Assembly (NCBI GenBank): GCA_023457235.1
Contig: JAEWMK010000554.1
Span: 1 to 30,466, forward strand
Direction of reading: 5' to 3'
Length of the DNA: 30,466 bases
From: Bacillota bacterium
GTDB taxonomy: Bacteria; Bacillota; Bacilli; Bacillales; Bacillaceae_J
The notes under the pieces were generated by a model that worked only from the letters and a program-made list of their open reading frames with translations, did no database searches and was not told where the DNA came from. Positions 8,310-14,821 of this stretch are shown in pieces. Position numbers and translations under genes: made by a program. Each line of letters begins with the position of its first letter. Within the stretch, counting starts at the first letter, position 1.

Positions 8310-9563
8310 CTATTTAATACTTACATTATTTATTTCGGCAGGTACTGAAGCACTTCGATGTTTCGTTTCAATTAAAGCAAACCCAAATACCGCCATCAAA
8401 AGTGCCCCTATTGCTCCAACAAGCATTACGATAGGTAATCCATAAATATCTGCTAATGCGCCAGCAATTGCAACCATAATAGAAGCTCCTATTAAGTCAC
8501 CTGCACCCATTACAACCGCATTAGATGTTGCGGCTATTCTATCAGGAACGGTTTCTACAGGGATAATATTCATAAATAATGGTGTTGAACCTCCAACAAT
8601 TCCACCTAAAATGACGAACATTGCAATTCCGATCCATCCTGATGGAAAAAGGAATAAACCGAGTGGTGGAAATATTGCTAAAAAGGAAAATAATATCACT
8701 GTACGTTTTCTACCAAGATAATCTGAAATCGTTGGAATAAGTAATGCCCAAACAATTGTTAATAACCCCATCGCCGACATGATAAATCCCATCTTGTCCA
8801 TTTCTAAACCTGACACTTGTACTAAATACATTGGAGCATACGTATAAAGCATCCATAAACTTGTTAAAGCCGCAATAGAGATACACATACTAATAATAAT
8901 ATTACGGTATTTAAATACTTCTAAAAAACCTTTAAACGGATTTTCAGCTCGTTTTTCTGAAGTTGATCCCCCTTCATCTTTTTGTTCTACTTTAATATAT
9001 TTGATTAAAATTAAGCCTAATACTAAACTTGCTAAACTTACAATTAAGAAAGTTAAGCGCCAACTAACAACATTTAGCATTTGTGTTAACAGAATCGGCC
9101 CTAGGGTACTTGAGATTACAGCAACTCCCGTATTAATAATTCCAGCATTACGACCAAACCTTCCAGGGCTTGATGCTTTTGAAGTTAAAGTCATCATTAA
9201 TGGAAGTGTCGGCCCTTCACTAGCTCCAACAAAAAGACGGATAAATAATAAGATCATAAAAGTTGAAGCAAGTCCTGAAATTGCTGTAGTAATAGAAGTA
9301 AATAATACAGCAACAACTAACCAAACTTTCCTATTTTTGGTGAAGTCAGCTAAAAAACTAAACAAAATTGCAAAAGTAACATATGCAATATTTGTCCACA
9401 TGTTAATTTGACCAATTTGAAAATTAGATAAGTTTAAATCCTGAGCAATTACTGGGAACAAAACATTAATTGATGTCCGGTCTAAAAAAACAAATCCCCA
9501 AGTTAAGAAAAAGAGACCAACAAGTCCTATTTCATAACGGCGTTCTTGCTTAACTGTATCCAT
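8310..9563 (-). CDS. MFS transporter
   Basis: A 417-residue major facilitator protein with about 12 membrane segments in two halves and a polar central loop at about 190-212. Asp28-Arg29 lies in the first helix, an MFS motif-A-like loop is at 71-80 (LADFTKNRKV), and the second-half copy reads SDYLGRKRT. It looks like the anion/organic-acid symporter branch. AAGGAGG is 9 nt before the ATG. The gene sits between the aminotransferase (136 bp upstream) and the deacetylase (21 bp downstream), so it probably imports the operon's substrate, possibly an N-acylated amine or amino acid. Specificity cannot be read from the sequence. Confidence 0.9.
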   Translation of the reverse strand: MDTVKQERRYEIGLVGLFFLTWGFVFLDRTSINVLFPVIAQDLNLSNFQIGQINMWTNIAYVTFAILFSFLADFTKNRKVWLVVAVLFTSITTAISGLASTFMILLFIRLFVGASEGPTLPLMMTLTSKASSPGRFGRNAGIINTGVAVISSTLGPILLTQMLNVVSWRLTFLIVSLASLVLGLILIKYIKVEQKDEGGSTSEKRAENPFKGFLEVFKYRNIIISMCISIAALTSLWMLYTYAPMYLVQVSGLEMDKMGFIMSAMGLLTIVWALLIPTISDYLGRKRTVILFSFLAIFPPLGLFLFPSGWIGIAMFVILGGIVGGSTPLFMNIIPVETVPDRIAATSNAVVMGAGDLIGASIMVAIAGALADIYGLPIVMLVGAIGALLMAVFGFALIETKHRSASVPAEINNVSIK

Positions 9564-9614
9564 ATAAAAATTCCTCCTTGTAAATTTTTATAATAACCGT
9601 TACCTCTAAGCTAT

Positions 9615-9628
9615 TGATAGCGCTTTCT
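9615..9628 (-). promoter_or_regulatory. cre-like site (CcpA operator candidate)
   Basis: On the minus strand the site reads AGAAAGCGCTATCA, one mismatch from the Bacillus cre consensus TGWAANCGNTNWCA. It is 52 bp upstream of the MFS start, in the 136-bp gap after the aminotransferase. It suggests catabolite repression of transport and deacetylation, or a roadblock within the operon. Confidence 0.5.
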
Positions 9629-9699
9629 AAAACACCAATTTAAAATAATCATTAAATTTTAAAAATTCAGTTAATTATCAATCTACCAATATTGAAGAA

Positions 9700-11127
9700 T
9701 TAACTTTCCTGTAACGCTAGGCTCTCCAAATGAGTTAATGCATGGTTTAATGCATCAATCGCCTTATCTATGTCTTCCCTCTTTACATTAAGCGATGTAC
9801 CAATCCGTAATGTATTTGGCATAACACCACCAATTAATACTCCTCTTTCTATCGCTTTTTCCCTAATAATATTGCATGGGAATAAACTAGGATCTGATTC
9901 ATGAGTAAAGTTTCTGTCTATTTCTATAAATGGTGTCATTTTGTCGTCCTTCACAAGTTCAACAATCCAAAGTACTCCATTACCTGCTACTTTACCTACA
10001 ATTTTGTGCTTCTGTTGTAACCATAATAGCTTTTCACGGAAATATTCGCCAGTTTGTCTAGCTTTATCAACTAAATTTTCTTCAATTAAGTATTCTATAT
10101 TTGCGCAAACTGCGGCCATTGCGATTGGGTGTCCAGAGTAAGTGGATACTGTCTCCCAACGGTGCTGGTCCATAAATTCAGCGATTTCCTTGTTGACAAC
10201 AACTGCACCTGCTGGTATGGCTGAGCTTGAAATTCCTTTAGCCAATGTAACGATATCAGGTTCTACTCCATAGTGCTGATATGCAAACCATTCGCCAGTA
10301 CGACCAAAACCTGTTAATACTTCATCTGCTATCCATAAAATGTCTAGATCTTTTGTCAATTGTCTAATTTGCGGAATGTATTCATCAGGTGGATGTACCG
10401 AACCAGCACCTTGTGTTACTTCAGTAATAACGGCTGCTACTTGTTCTACCCCTTGGTTTTCAATCATTCTTCTTGTGTATTTGACACAAGCTATTTCTCC
10501 GTTCTCATCTGCACATGAGCCATATGTATGGCCAAGCGAACATCTCATACAATTTGGCGAAGGGGCAATAGCAACCTTTCCATTGTGTTGGCCAGGAATA
10601 TGTCGTGGAGTTGTATTTGGTTTGTCTTCAGTTACACCACTACGGCTTCCTTTTAGCCTAGTAACAGAAGAGGAGCCAGATGTCCAACCATGGTAGGCAT
10701 ATTCACGGCTGATAACGAGTGGTCGGTTTTTGTAAAGTCTTGCAATAAATAACGCTGCCTCCACTGCTTCGCTTCCAGTAGATACAAAGCGAACTTTTCC
10801 AGGCCAACTTTCATTACCAAGGACATCTTCAATGATCATTTTAGCTGCTCTAGCCTTGTAATCTGTTGTAAACGCATCCTGTAAGAAGCCGTAACGGTCG
10901 AGTGCTTCTTTAATTTTCTCATTAATTTTCTCAACCTTTTGACCAGCATTCACACAGTATAATTGATTAAAACAGTCTAATAATCTAGTACCATCCGGCA
11001 TATTAAGATAATCACCATCAGTAGATGCAATTGGTACTGGTTGGTATTCCTCTTGTGTATTAAATGTACGTATAATATATTTTTTGTCCCACTCTAAAAT
11101 TTCATTCCAATCGGTTTGGCTACTCAT
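9700..11127 (-). CDS. Class III PLP-dependent aminotransferase
   Basis: 475 residues with the fold-type I class III pattern: phosphate-binding STGSEA (116-121), the aromatic stacking region EYAYHGW, Asp268 in IADEVLTGFGRTG (binds the pyridine nitrogen) and the PLP lysine Lys297 in TLAKGIS. A Cys-rich insert (CMRCSLGHTYGSC, about 193-205) is also seen in omega-amino-acid/taurine-pyruvate type members. It would move an amino group from an amine or omega-amino acid to a keto acid, giving an aldehyde. AAGGAGG lies 7 nt before the ATG. The aldehyde dehydrogenase is 48 bp upstream in the same transcript and would oxidise the product. The amino donor is not known. Confidence 0.9.
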   Translation of the reverse strand: MSSQTDWNEILEWDKKYIIRTFNTQEEYQPVPIASTDGDYLNMPDGTRLLDCFNQLYCVNAGQKVEKINEKIKEALDRYGFLQDAFTTDYKARAAKMIIEDVLGNESWPGKVRFVSTGSEAVEAALFIARLYKNRPLVISREYAYHGWTSGSSSVTRLKGSRSGVTEDKPNTTPRHIPGQHNGKVAIAPSPNCMRCSLGHTYGSCADENGEIACVKYTRRMIENQGVEQVAAVITEVTQGAGSVHPPDEYIPQIRQLTKDLDILWIADEVLTGFGRTGEWFAYQHYGVEPDIVTLAKGISSSAIPAGAVVVNKEIAEFMDQHRWETVSTYSGHPIAMAAVCANIEYLIEENLVDKARQTGEYFREKLLWLQQKHKIVGKVAGNGVLWIVELVKDDKMTPFIEIDRNFTHESDPSLFPCNIIREKAIERGVLIGGVMPNTLRIGTSLNVKREDIDKAIDALNHALTHLESLALQES

Positions 11128-11175
11128 GTTTTTTCCTCCTTAGCATTTTGATTATTTGAAGAAACTATATGATTA

Positions 11176-12645
11176 TTACACTCCATACCAATTTAAATGT
11201 TCAGAACTTAAATCAACCCATACGTGTTTTGTTTCTGTATACATATTAAGCGCCTCAATACCTAGTTCTCTTCCAAAACCACTTTGCTTTGTTCCGCCAA
11301 ATGGAGCTGCACTGTCTAACATGCTGAATGTATTAACATACACGGTACCAGCTTTTAAACCTCTAGCCATTCGATGTGCTCGTTTTACGTTACTCGTCCA
11401 AACACCAGAAGCCAGACCATATAAGGTATCATTTGCCTTTCTTAGTGCATCCTCTTCATCTTTAAAGCGAATAACTGAAAGAACTGGGCCGAAAATTTCT
11501 TCCCTAGCAATCTTCATATCATTGGCAACGTTTTCAAAGATTGTCGGAGTAAAATAATAGCCAGATCCTGCAGCAGAATTACGTGAACCACCAATCACTA
11601 GATTTGCTCCTTCTTCTAAACCTGAGGCAACATATTGCTCAATTCGGGCTAATTGACCTGCAGATATTTGTGGACCCATTTGCGTAGTAGGTTCTAATTG
11701 GTTTCCTACACGGATTGATTTGACTTTATTAACAAAGGAATCCATAAATTTGTCATACACACTTTCTTGAACAAATAAACGAGAGCCTGCTGCACAAACT
11801 TGCCCTTGAGCAAAATAAATTCCAAACATTGATCCATTAACAGCATCCTCAATGTTTGCATCATCAAAGATTATATTTGGTGATTTCCCGCCTAATTCAA
11901 GACTAACAGGTTTTAAGTTTTTACTAGCAGCTTGCATAATTAATCTTCCAGTTGCTGTAGAACCGGTGAATGCAACTTTATCAACATCAGGATGTGACGA
12001 TAATGCAGCACCCGTAGATCCGTACCCAGGAACAATATTGATAACACCATCTGGAATTCCGGATTCTTGGAATATTTTTACCATTTCCAAAATGCTAATA
12101 GGCGTTAATTCAGAAGGTTTTATAACAATTGTATTTCCCGCAGCTAAAGCAGGAGCTAATTTCCACATCGTTAACATTAAAGGGAAATTCCATGGAACAA
12201 TTGCACCTATAACTCCTAATGGCTCTTTTAATGTATAGTTTAAACGGTTCCCTGGAGATGATAATGTCTCCCCTTGAATCTTATTGGCTAATCCTGCATA
12301 AAATTCAAGTACATCAATCATGGCTGGCATTGCAATAAATTTTGTTTCATTAATTGGTAATCCATTATCCCTTGATTCTACTTCTGCTAAAAAGTCAGCC
12401 TTCTCCCATAAAGCTTGGGCAACTTTATATAATAGGCGTCCCCTATCACTTGGTACCATTGAAGCCCATGGGCCTGATTCAAAAGCTCTTCTAGCTGCCT
12501 TAACCGCTAAATCTACATCCTGATCACTTGCTTCAGCTACTACCGCATTTAATTCCCCTGTTCCAGGATTGTAAGAATTAAATGTTTTACCAGTGACTGA
12601 ATCTACCCATTGACCATTAATAAATAGTTTGTAATTTGTTTGCAT
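11176..12645 (-). CDS. NAD(P)-dependent aldehyde dehydrogenase (amine operon)
   Basis: 489 residues with all ALDH landmarks: PWNFP with Asn153, IKPSE (175-179), FTGST (226-230), base Glu250 in LELGGKSP and nucleophile Cys284 in GQVCAAGSR. It belongs to the broad betaine/gamma-aminobutyraldehyde/phenylacetaldehyde type group. The ATG at 12645 is chosen because AAGGAGG at 12657-12663 sits 11 nt upstream; a TTG seven codons earlier would place that site inside the coding region. It is the first gene of the aldh-aminotransferase-MFS-deacetylase operon and is probably repressed by the TetR protein through two palindromic boxes upstream. It is clearly different in sequence from the ALDH at 522-2000. 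Confidence 0.92.
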   Translation of the reverse strand: MQTNYKLFINGQWVDSVTGKTFNSYNPGTGELNAVVAEASDQDVDLAVKAARRAFESGPWASMVPSDRGRLLYKVAQALWEKADFLAEVESRDNGLPINETKFIAMPAMIDVLEFYAGLANKIQGETLSSPGNRLNYTLKEPLGVIGAIVPWNFPLMLTMWKLAPALAAGNTIVIKPSELTPISILEMVKIFQESGIPDGVINIVPGYGSTGAALSSHPDVDKVAFTGSTATGRLIMQAASKNLKPVSLELGGKSPNIIFDDANIEDAVNGSMFGIYFAQGQVCAAGSRLFVQESVYDKFMDSFVNKVKSIRVGNQLEPTTQMGPQISAGQLARIEQYVASGLEEGANLVIGGSRNSAAGSGYYFTPTIFENVANDMKIAREEIFGPVLSVIRFKDEEDALRKANDTLYGLASGVWTSNVKRAHRMARGLKAGTVYVNTFSMLDSAAPFGGTKQSGFGRELGIEALNMYTETKHVWVDLSSEHLNWYGV

Positions 12646-12675
12646 AAATCCTATTTCCTCCTTCAAAATTTTAAA

Positions 12676-12694
12676 CTTACTGACGTTCGTAAGT
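12676..12694. promoter_or_regulatory. TetR-type operator box 1
   Basis: CTTACTGACGTTCGTAAGT, whose core ACTGACG-TT-CGTAAGT is a palindrome with one mismatch. It differs from box 2 at only one of 19 positions. It lies 12 bp upstream of the ribosome binding site of the aldehyde dehydrogenase gene. Confidence 0.6.
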
Positions 12695-12743
12695 ATTGGG
12701 CGAATACTTTACCGAACGAGTTATTCCATTGAATTATATAAAT

Positions 12744-12766
12744 TTTCAGAATTATTTATTCTGAAA
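12744..12766. promoter_or_regulatory. 23-bp perfect palindrome between the TetR boxes
   Basis: TTTCAGAAT (12744-12752) and ATTCTGAAA (12758-12766) are perfect 9-bp arms around TATTT. It falls about midway between the two TetR-type boxes, just downstream of the putative -10. It may be a separate operator or a 5'-UTR hairpin. There is no T-run, so it is not a terminator. Confidence 0.5.
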
Positions 12767-12774
12767 TATTTATC

Positions 12775-12803
12775 ATTATAAGATCTTCATCATTTTTAAA
12801 TTA
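12775..12803 (-). promoter_or_regulatory. Candidate promoter of the aldh-aminotransferase-MFS-deacetylase operon
   Basis: On the minus strand a perfect TATAAT (12775-12780) lies about 130 bp before the ATG. The -35 region is poor (TTAATT or TAATTT around 12798-12804). The second TetR-type box abuts this -35, and the first lies in the leader. Confidence 0.4.
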
Positions 12804-12805
12804 AG

Positions 12806-12824
12806 CTTACTTACGTTCGTAAGT
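12806..12824. promoter_or_regulatory. TetR-type operator box 2
   Basis: CTTACTTACGTTCGTAAGT contains the perfect palindrome ACTTACG-TT-CGTAAGT. It abuts the candidate -35 of the operon promoter and is 130 bp from box 1. The tetR gene ends about 80 bp further upstream. Confidence 0.62.
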
Positions 12825-12878
12825 TAACACGAATTAAATAGACTTTTTATTGCGAACTTTCTGAAAATAGTGATAAAA

Positions 12879-12899
12879 AAAATATAAGCTATATATTTT
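12879..12899 (-). terminator. Probable terminator of tetR
   Basis: Read on the minus strand, AAAATATA and TATATTTT pair around a 5-nt loop and are followed by four more T (8-T run in all), 3 bp after the tetR stop. The stem is all A/U, so it may be leaky. Confidence 0.4.
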
Positions 12900-12902
12900 G
12901 AA

Positions 12903-13475
12903 CTACTTCGTAATCCCTTTCCAGTATACATTCCATGACACTTTTAGTCTCTGTCTATACTTATCAACGTTAACATATATTAGTTCTACAAGTAGTCCAT
13001 CTATTAAATTTAAAAATGAGATTCTACCTTCTTCAGGACTAACACTTATTTCATTTTGATGCGCCTCAAAAACCTTCTGAAGTAATTCTTCTAACCTATC
13101 AAAATACGACCAAAAGTTTGAAATTGTAATATTTTGCAAGTGACTTGGAGGCAGAAACATCATTTTAAACATAAATTTCACATTTAATTCCTTATTCGAT
13201 AAGTATCTTTCCTCAAATTGAGAGATAAAATTGTAAAGAGTACTATAAAGTTCCTCGTTTTTACTATTCTCAAAAAATTCATTTAATGAAGAAATTTCCT
13301 CCTGAATAACTTGATTCATTACTTGTAGGAAAATGTCATCTTTACTTTTAAAATGAGAATAAAGTGATTGTTTCTTTATTCCAACAGCATCACCAATATT
13401 TGCTAGAGAGGTACCATCGTATCCCTTCTCTACAAATATCGCAAGTGCGCATTGTCTAATTTCATTGGCTGTCAT
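12903..13475 (-). CDS. TetR-family transcriptional regulator
   Basis: 190 residues. The N-terminal DNA-binding domain has the TetR helix-turn-helix at about 22-42 (TSLANIGDAVGIKKQSLYSHF), followed by the KDDIF segment. The remaining about 140 residues form the helical ligand-binding and dimer domain with no recognisable specificity motif. AGGAG precedes the ATG. It stands alone on its own promoter, upstream of and in the same direction as the amine operon. Two copies of a palindrome of TetR-operator size lie in that operon's leader. The inducer is probably an amine or aldehyde of the pathway (inference). Confidence 0.9.
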   Translation of the reverse strand: MTANEIRQCALAIFVEKGYDGTSLANIGDAVGIKKQSLYSHFKSKDDIFLQVMNQVIQEEISSLNEFFENSKNEELYSTLYNFISQFEERYLSNKELNVKFMFKMMFLPPSHLQNITISNFWSYFDRLEELLQKVFEAHQNEISVSPEEGRISFLNLIDGLLVELIYVNVDKYRQRLKVSWNVYWKGITK

Positions 13476-13502
13476 AATAAATATCTCCTATTCTTGATAC
13501 AA

Positions 13503-13531
13503 ATTTTAGAATATATTATTTACCAAGTCAA
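13503..13531 (-). promoter_or_regulatory. Sigma-A promoter of tetR
   Basis: Minus strand: TTGACT (13526-13531), a 17-bp spacer and TAAAAT (13503-13508), about 30 bp before the tetR ATG. No copy of the TetR-type box overlaps it, so autoregulation by that box is not evident. Confidence 0.65.
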
Positions 13532-13756
13532 CTCAAAAATGATAAAAAATTGTAATAAAAGTATAAAAAGTTTAAATACCGTTTCCTAAGGCATTGGTAA
13601 AGTCTTAGGGTATTAGCCTTTCTAACAGGAAATTGTACCACATCCATTGTACTTTTACAGTAACATCTTTAGCTGAACCGCTTATATATGTGTGGATATT
13701 CAGAATCCATGAATTAACTACTACAAGCTTTTTTTGAGTTTCCACTTTAAATTTAA
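13532..13756. other. Gene-free AT-rich spacer
   Basis: With its flanking promoters this is part of a gap of about 370 bp (13476-13849) between tetR and the leader ORF. I see no gene here. The only structure is a 6-bp inverted repeat, CCTAAG/CTTAGG, at about 13587-13610 with a 13-nt spacer and no T-run. Confidence 0.5.
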
Positions 13757-13785
13757 TTGACAACGAAAAATTAACTGAATATTAT
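13757..13785 (+). promoter_or_regulatory. Strong sigma-A promoter for the leader ORF and 257-codon gene
   Basis: Consensus TTGACA (13757-13762), 17-bp spacer, TATTAT (13780-13785). A short inverted repeat, TGTTAG/CTAACA (13794-13799/13809-13814), lies at the expected transcription start and may be an operator. Confidence 0.7.
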
Positions 13786-13849
13786 GGATTTATTGTTAGC
13801 ATTTAAGCCTAACATTCATTAGTGAGAAAATATACAAGGAGGAATTTCC

Positions 13850-13933
13850 ATGGTCATTTATACCAAGGGGCGTGTACTGCCCGATAAAGATTTTATTAAT
13901 CAAGGAGCAGATGTAAAGGAGGATCAATCATGA
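13850..13933 (+). CDS. Small leader ORF, 27 residues
   Basis: A short reading frame starting with MVIYTKGRVLP and ending KEDQS. It has a near-perfect AAGGAGG ribosome binding site 7 nt before its ATG and follows a consensus sigma-A promoter. Its stop overlaps the next start as ATGA, and the next gene's AAAGGAGG lies inside it, the arrangement used for translational coupling. It has no hydrophobic segment or recognisable family. It could be a real small protein, a coupling leader or the 5' remnant of a larger gene. Confidence 0.5.
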   Translation: MVIYTKGRVLPDKDFINQGADVKEDQS

Positions 13934-14703
13934 GTAAGCCGGTTAAAGGGGTTCGCGCAGTGAGTGAGGCCACAGCAGTATTCACTGATACCTTTCAGTT
14001 TCCAGGGACAAGTCTTTCCCCAGATATGCCGCCATATATAGAAAAGGACCGAGTGGTGATGGCAGCCCGCCCGGGGTTGGTCCGCAAATTGCTTCCTATT
14101 CGTCAGGACAGTAGTGGTGTGTACTGTGGTGGCTGTCACCTGTTCGATACATTGGAAAATGCTCGTGCCTACGCAAACTGGCAAGCAAACGAGTTCATTG
14201 TTGACGGCACCCTCTTCCTAGATCGACCGATATTTCTTGAGCCTACTTCACAGCTATGGCGTGTCGCAGCCGCTGAGGACTTCGCCCCTGTAGAAAGCGA
14301 GCAGAAGGAGGTGGTGCGCCTCCAACGATGGCACTTACCTGAGGCTATTGACCCTGTGCGGTTACGCGAAGAATGGTGGCCAGCCCTCCGTGAGGCGGCA
14401 GTCAAAGATGGGCTGACGAGTGCGTGGCTCCTTGCCGGCACCGATGAACACCACCCTCAGTTGGGAATAGTCCTCACTGCCGATGGTAACCCCCTTGAGG
14501 TGAACGAGGGGGAAGCAGCTGAATCACTACATCGCCTAGAGTCTTGGGAGTCCCCTGGAGAAAGGCTTGCAAAAGCTCTTAATGCTACTAAGGTTTTCGA
14601 TCGTACTTCTTGGATCTACATGGTCTGGCATCCAATTGAGGAGGGAGATACATCTGCAGACACAGCTCAATGGCCAGTATCTCCACCATGGCCTGGTTTG
14701 TGA
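13930..14703 (+). CDS. Uncharacterised protein, high-GC, possibly tandem dimeric alpha/beta-barrel
   Basis: 257 residues, soluble, no signal peptide, with AAAGGAGG before the ATG. I do not recognise the family with certainty. The segment GGCHLFDTLENARAYANW (67-84) resembles the beta-strand/helix of YdhR-like monooxygenase-type alpha/beta barrels. A second half (RLQRWHLP... WPALREAA..., about 129-190) could be a second copy of such a barrel. Base composition is far from that of its neighbours (35 of 60 G+C at 14281-14340, against 22 of 60 inside tetR at 13021-13080), and it abuts an insertion sequence. Both point to horizontal transfer. The gene ends 49 bp before the insertion element. Confidence 0.65.
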   Translation: MSKPVKGVRAVSEATAVFTDTFQFPGTSLSPDMPPYIEKDRVVMAARPGLVRKLLPIRQDSSGVYCGGCHLFDTLENARAYANWQANEFIVDGTLFLDRPIFLEPTSQLWRVAAAEDFAPVESEQKEVVRLQRWHLPEAIDPVRLREEWWPALREAAVKDGLTSAWLLAGTDEHHPQLGIVLTADGNPLEVNEGEAAESLHRLESWESPGERLAKALNATKVFDRTSWIYMVWHPIEEGDTSADTAQWPVSPPWPGL

Positions 14704-14752
14704 ATAAATAAGTATTGTCCGGAGTCTGCATGTGCGCCATGCGGACAAAAAA

Positions 14753-14772
14753 GGGGCTGTCCGATAAGTCCC
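14753..14772 (+). repeat. Left terminal inverted repeat of the IS
   Basis: GGGGCTGTCCGATAAGTCCC, matching 16 of 20 positions of the complement of the right end. Confidence 0.75.
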
Positions 14773-14778
14773 TAAAAT

Positions 14779-14821
14779 AAAGAAAGTGGAGAAAAACAAT
14801 TCGGTTTTCTCCACTTTCTTT
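14779..14821. terminator. Hairpin inside the left IS end
   Basis: A perfect 17-bp stem (14779-14795 with 14805-14821) around a 9-nt loop, T-rich on both outer sides. It probably insulates the element. The transposase reading frame runs through it. Confidence 0.65.

Noticed and set aside
9001..9411. 136-codon plus-strand frame inside the MFS gene
   Set aside because: It is antisense to a well-supported transporter; the Lys/Ile/Thr-rich translation resembles no protein family.
12646..12666. Upstream TTG start for the second aldehyde dehydrogenase
   Set aside because: The extra codons are the ribosome binding site itself (AAGGAGG read as Lys-Glu); the ATG at 12645 fits the family N-terminus.
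13924..14441. Open frames on the minus strand opposite the high-GC gene
   Set aside because: They are antisense to a gene with a strong promoter and ribosome binding site, and their translations look like low-complexity shadow sequence of high-GC DNA.
14716..14746. TTGTCCG/CGGACAA inverted repeat as a terminator for the high-GC gene
   Set aside because: It is followed by an A-run, not a T-run, on the plus strand, so it does not look like a functional terminator in that direction.
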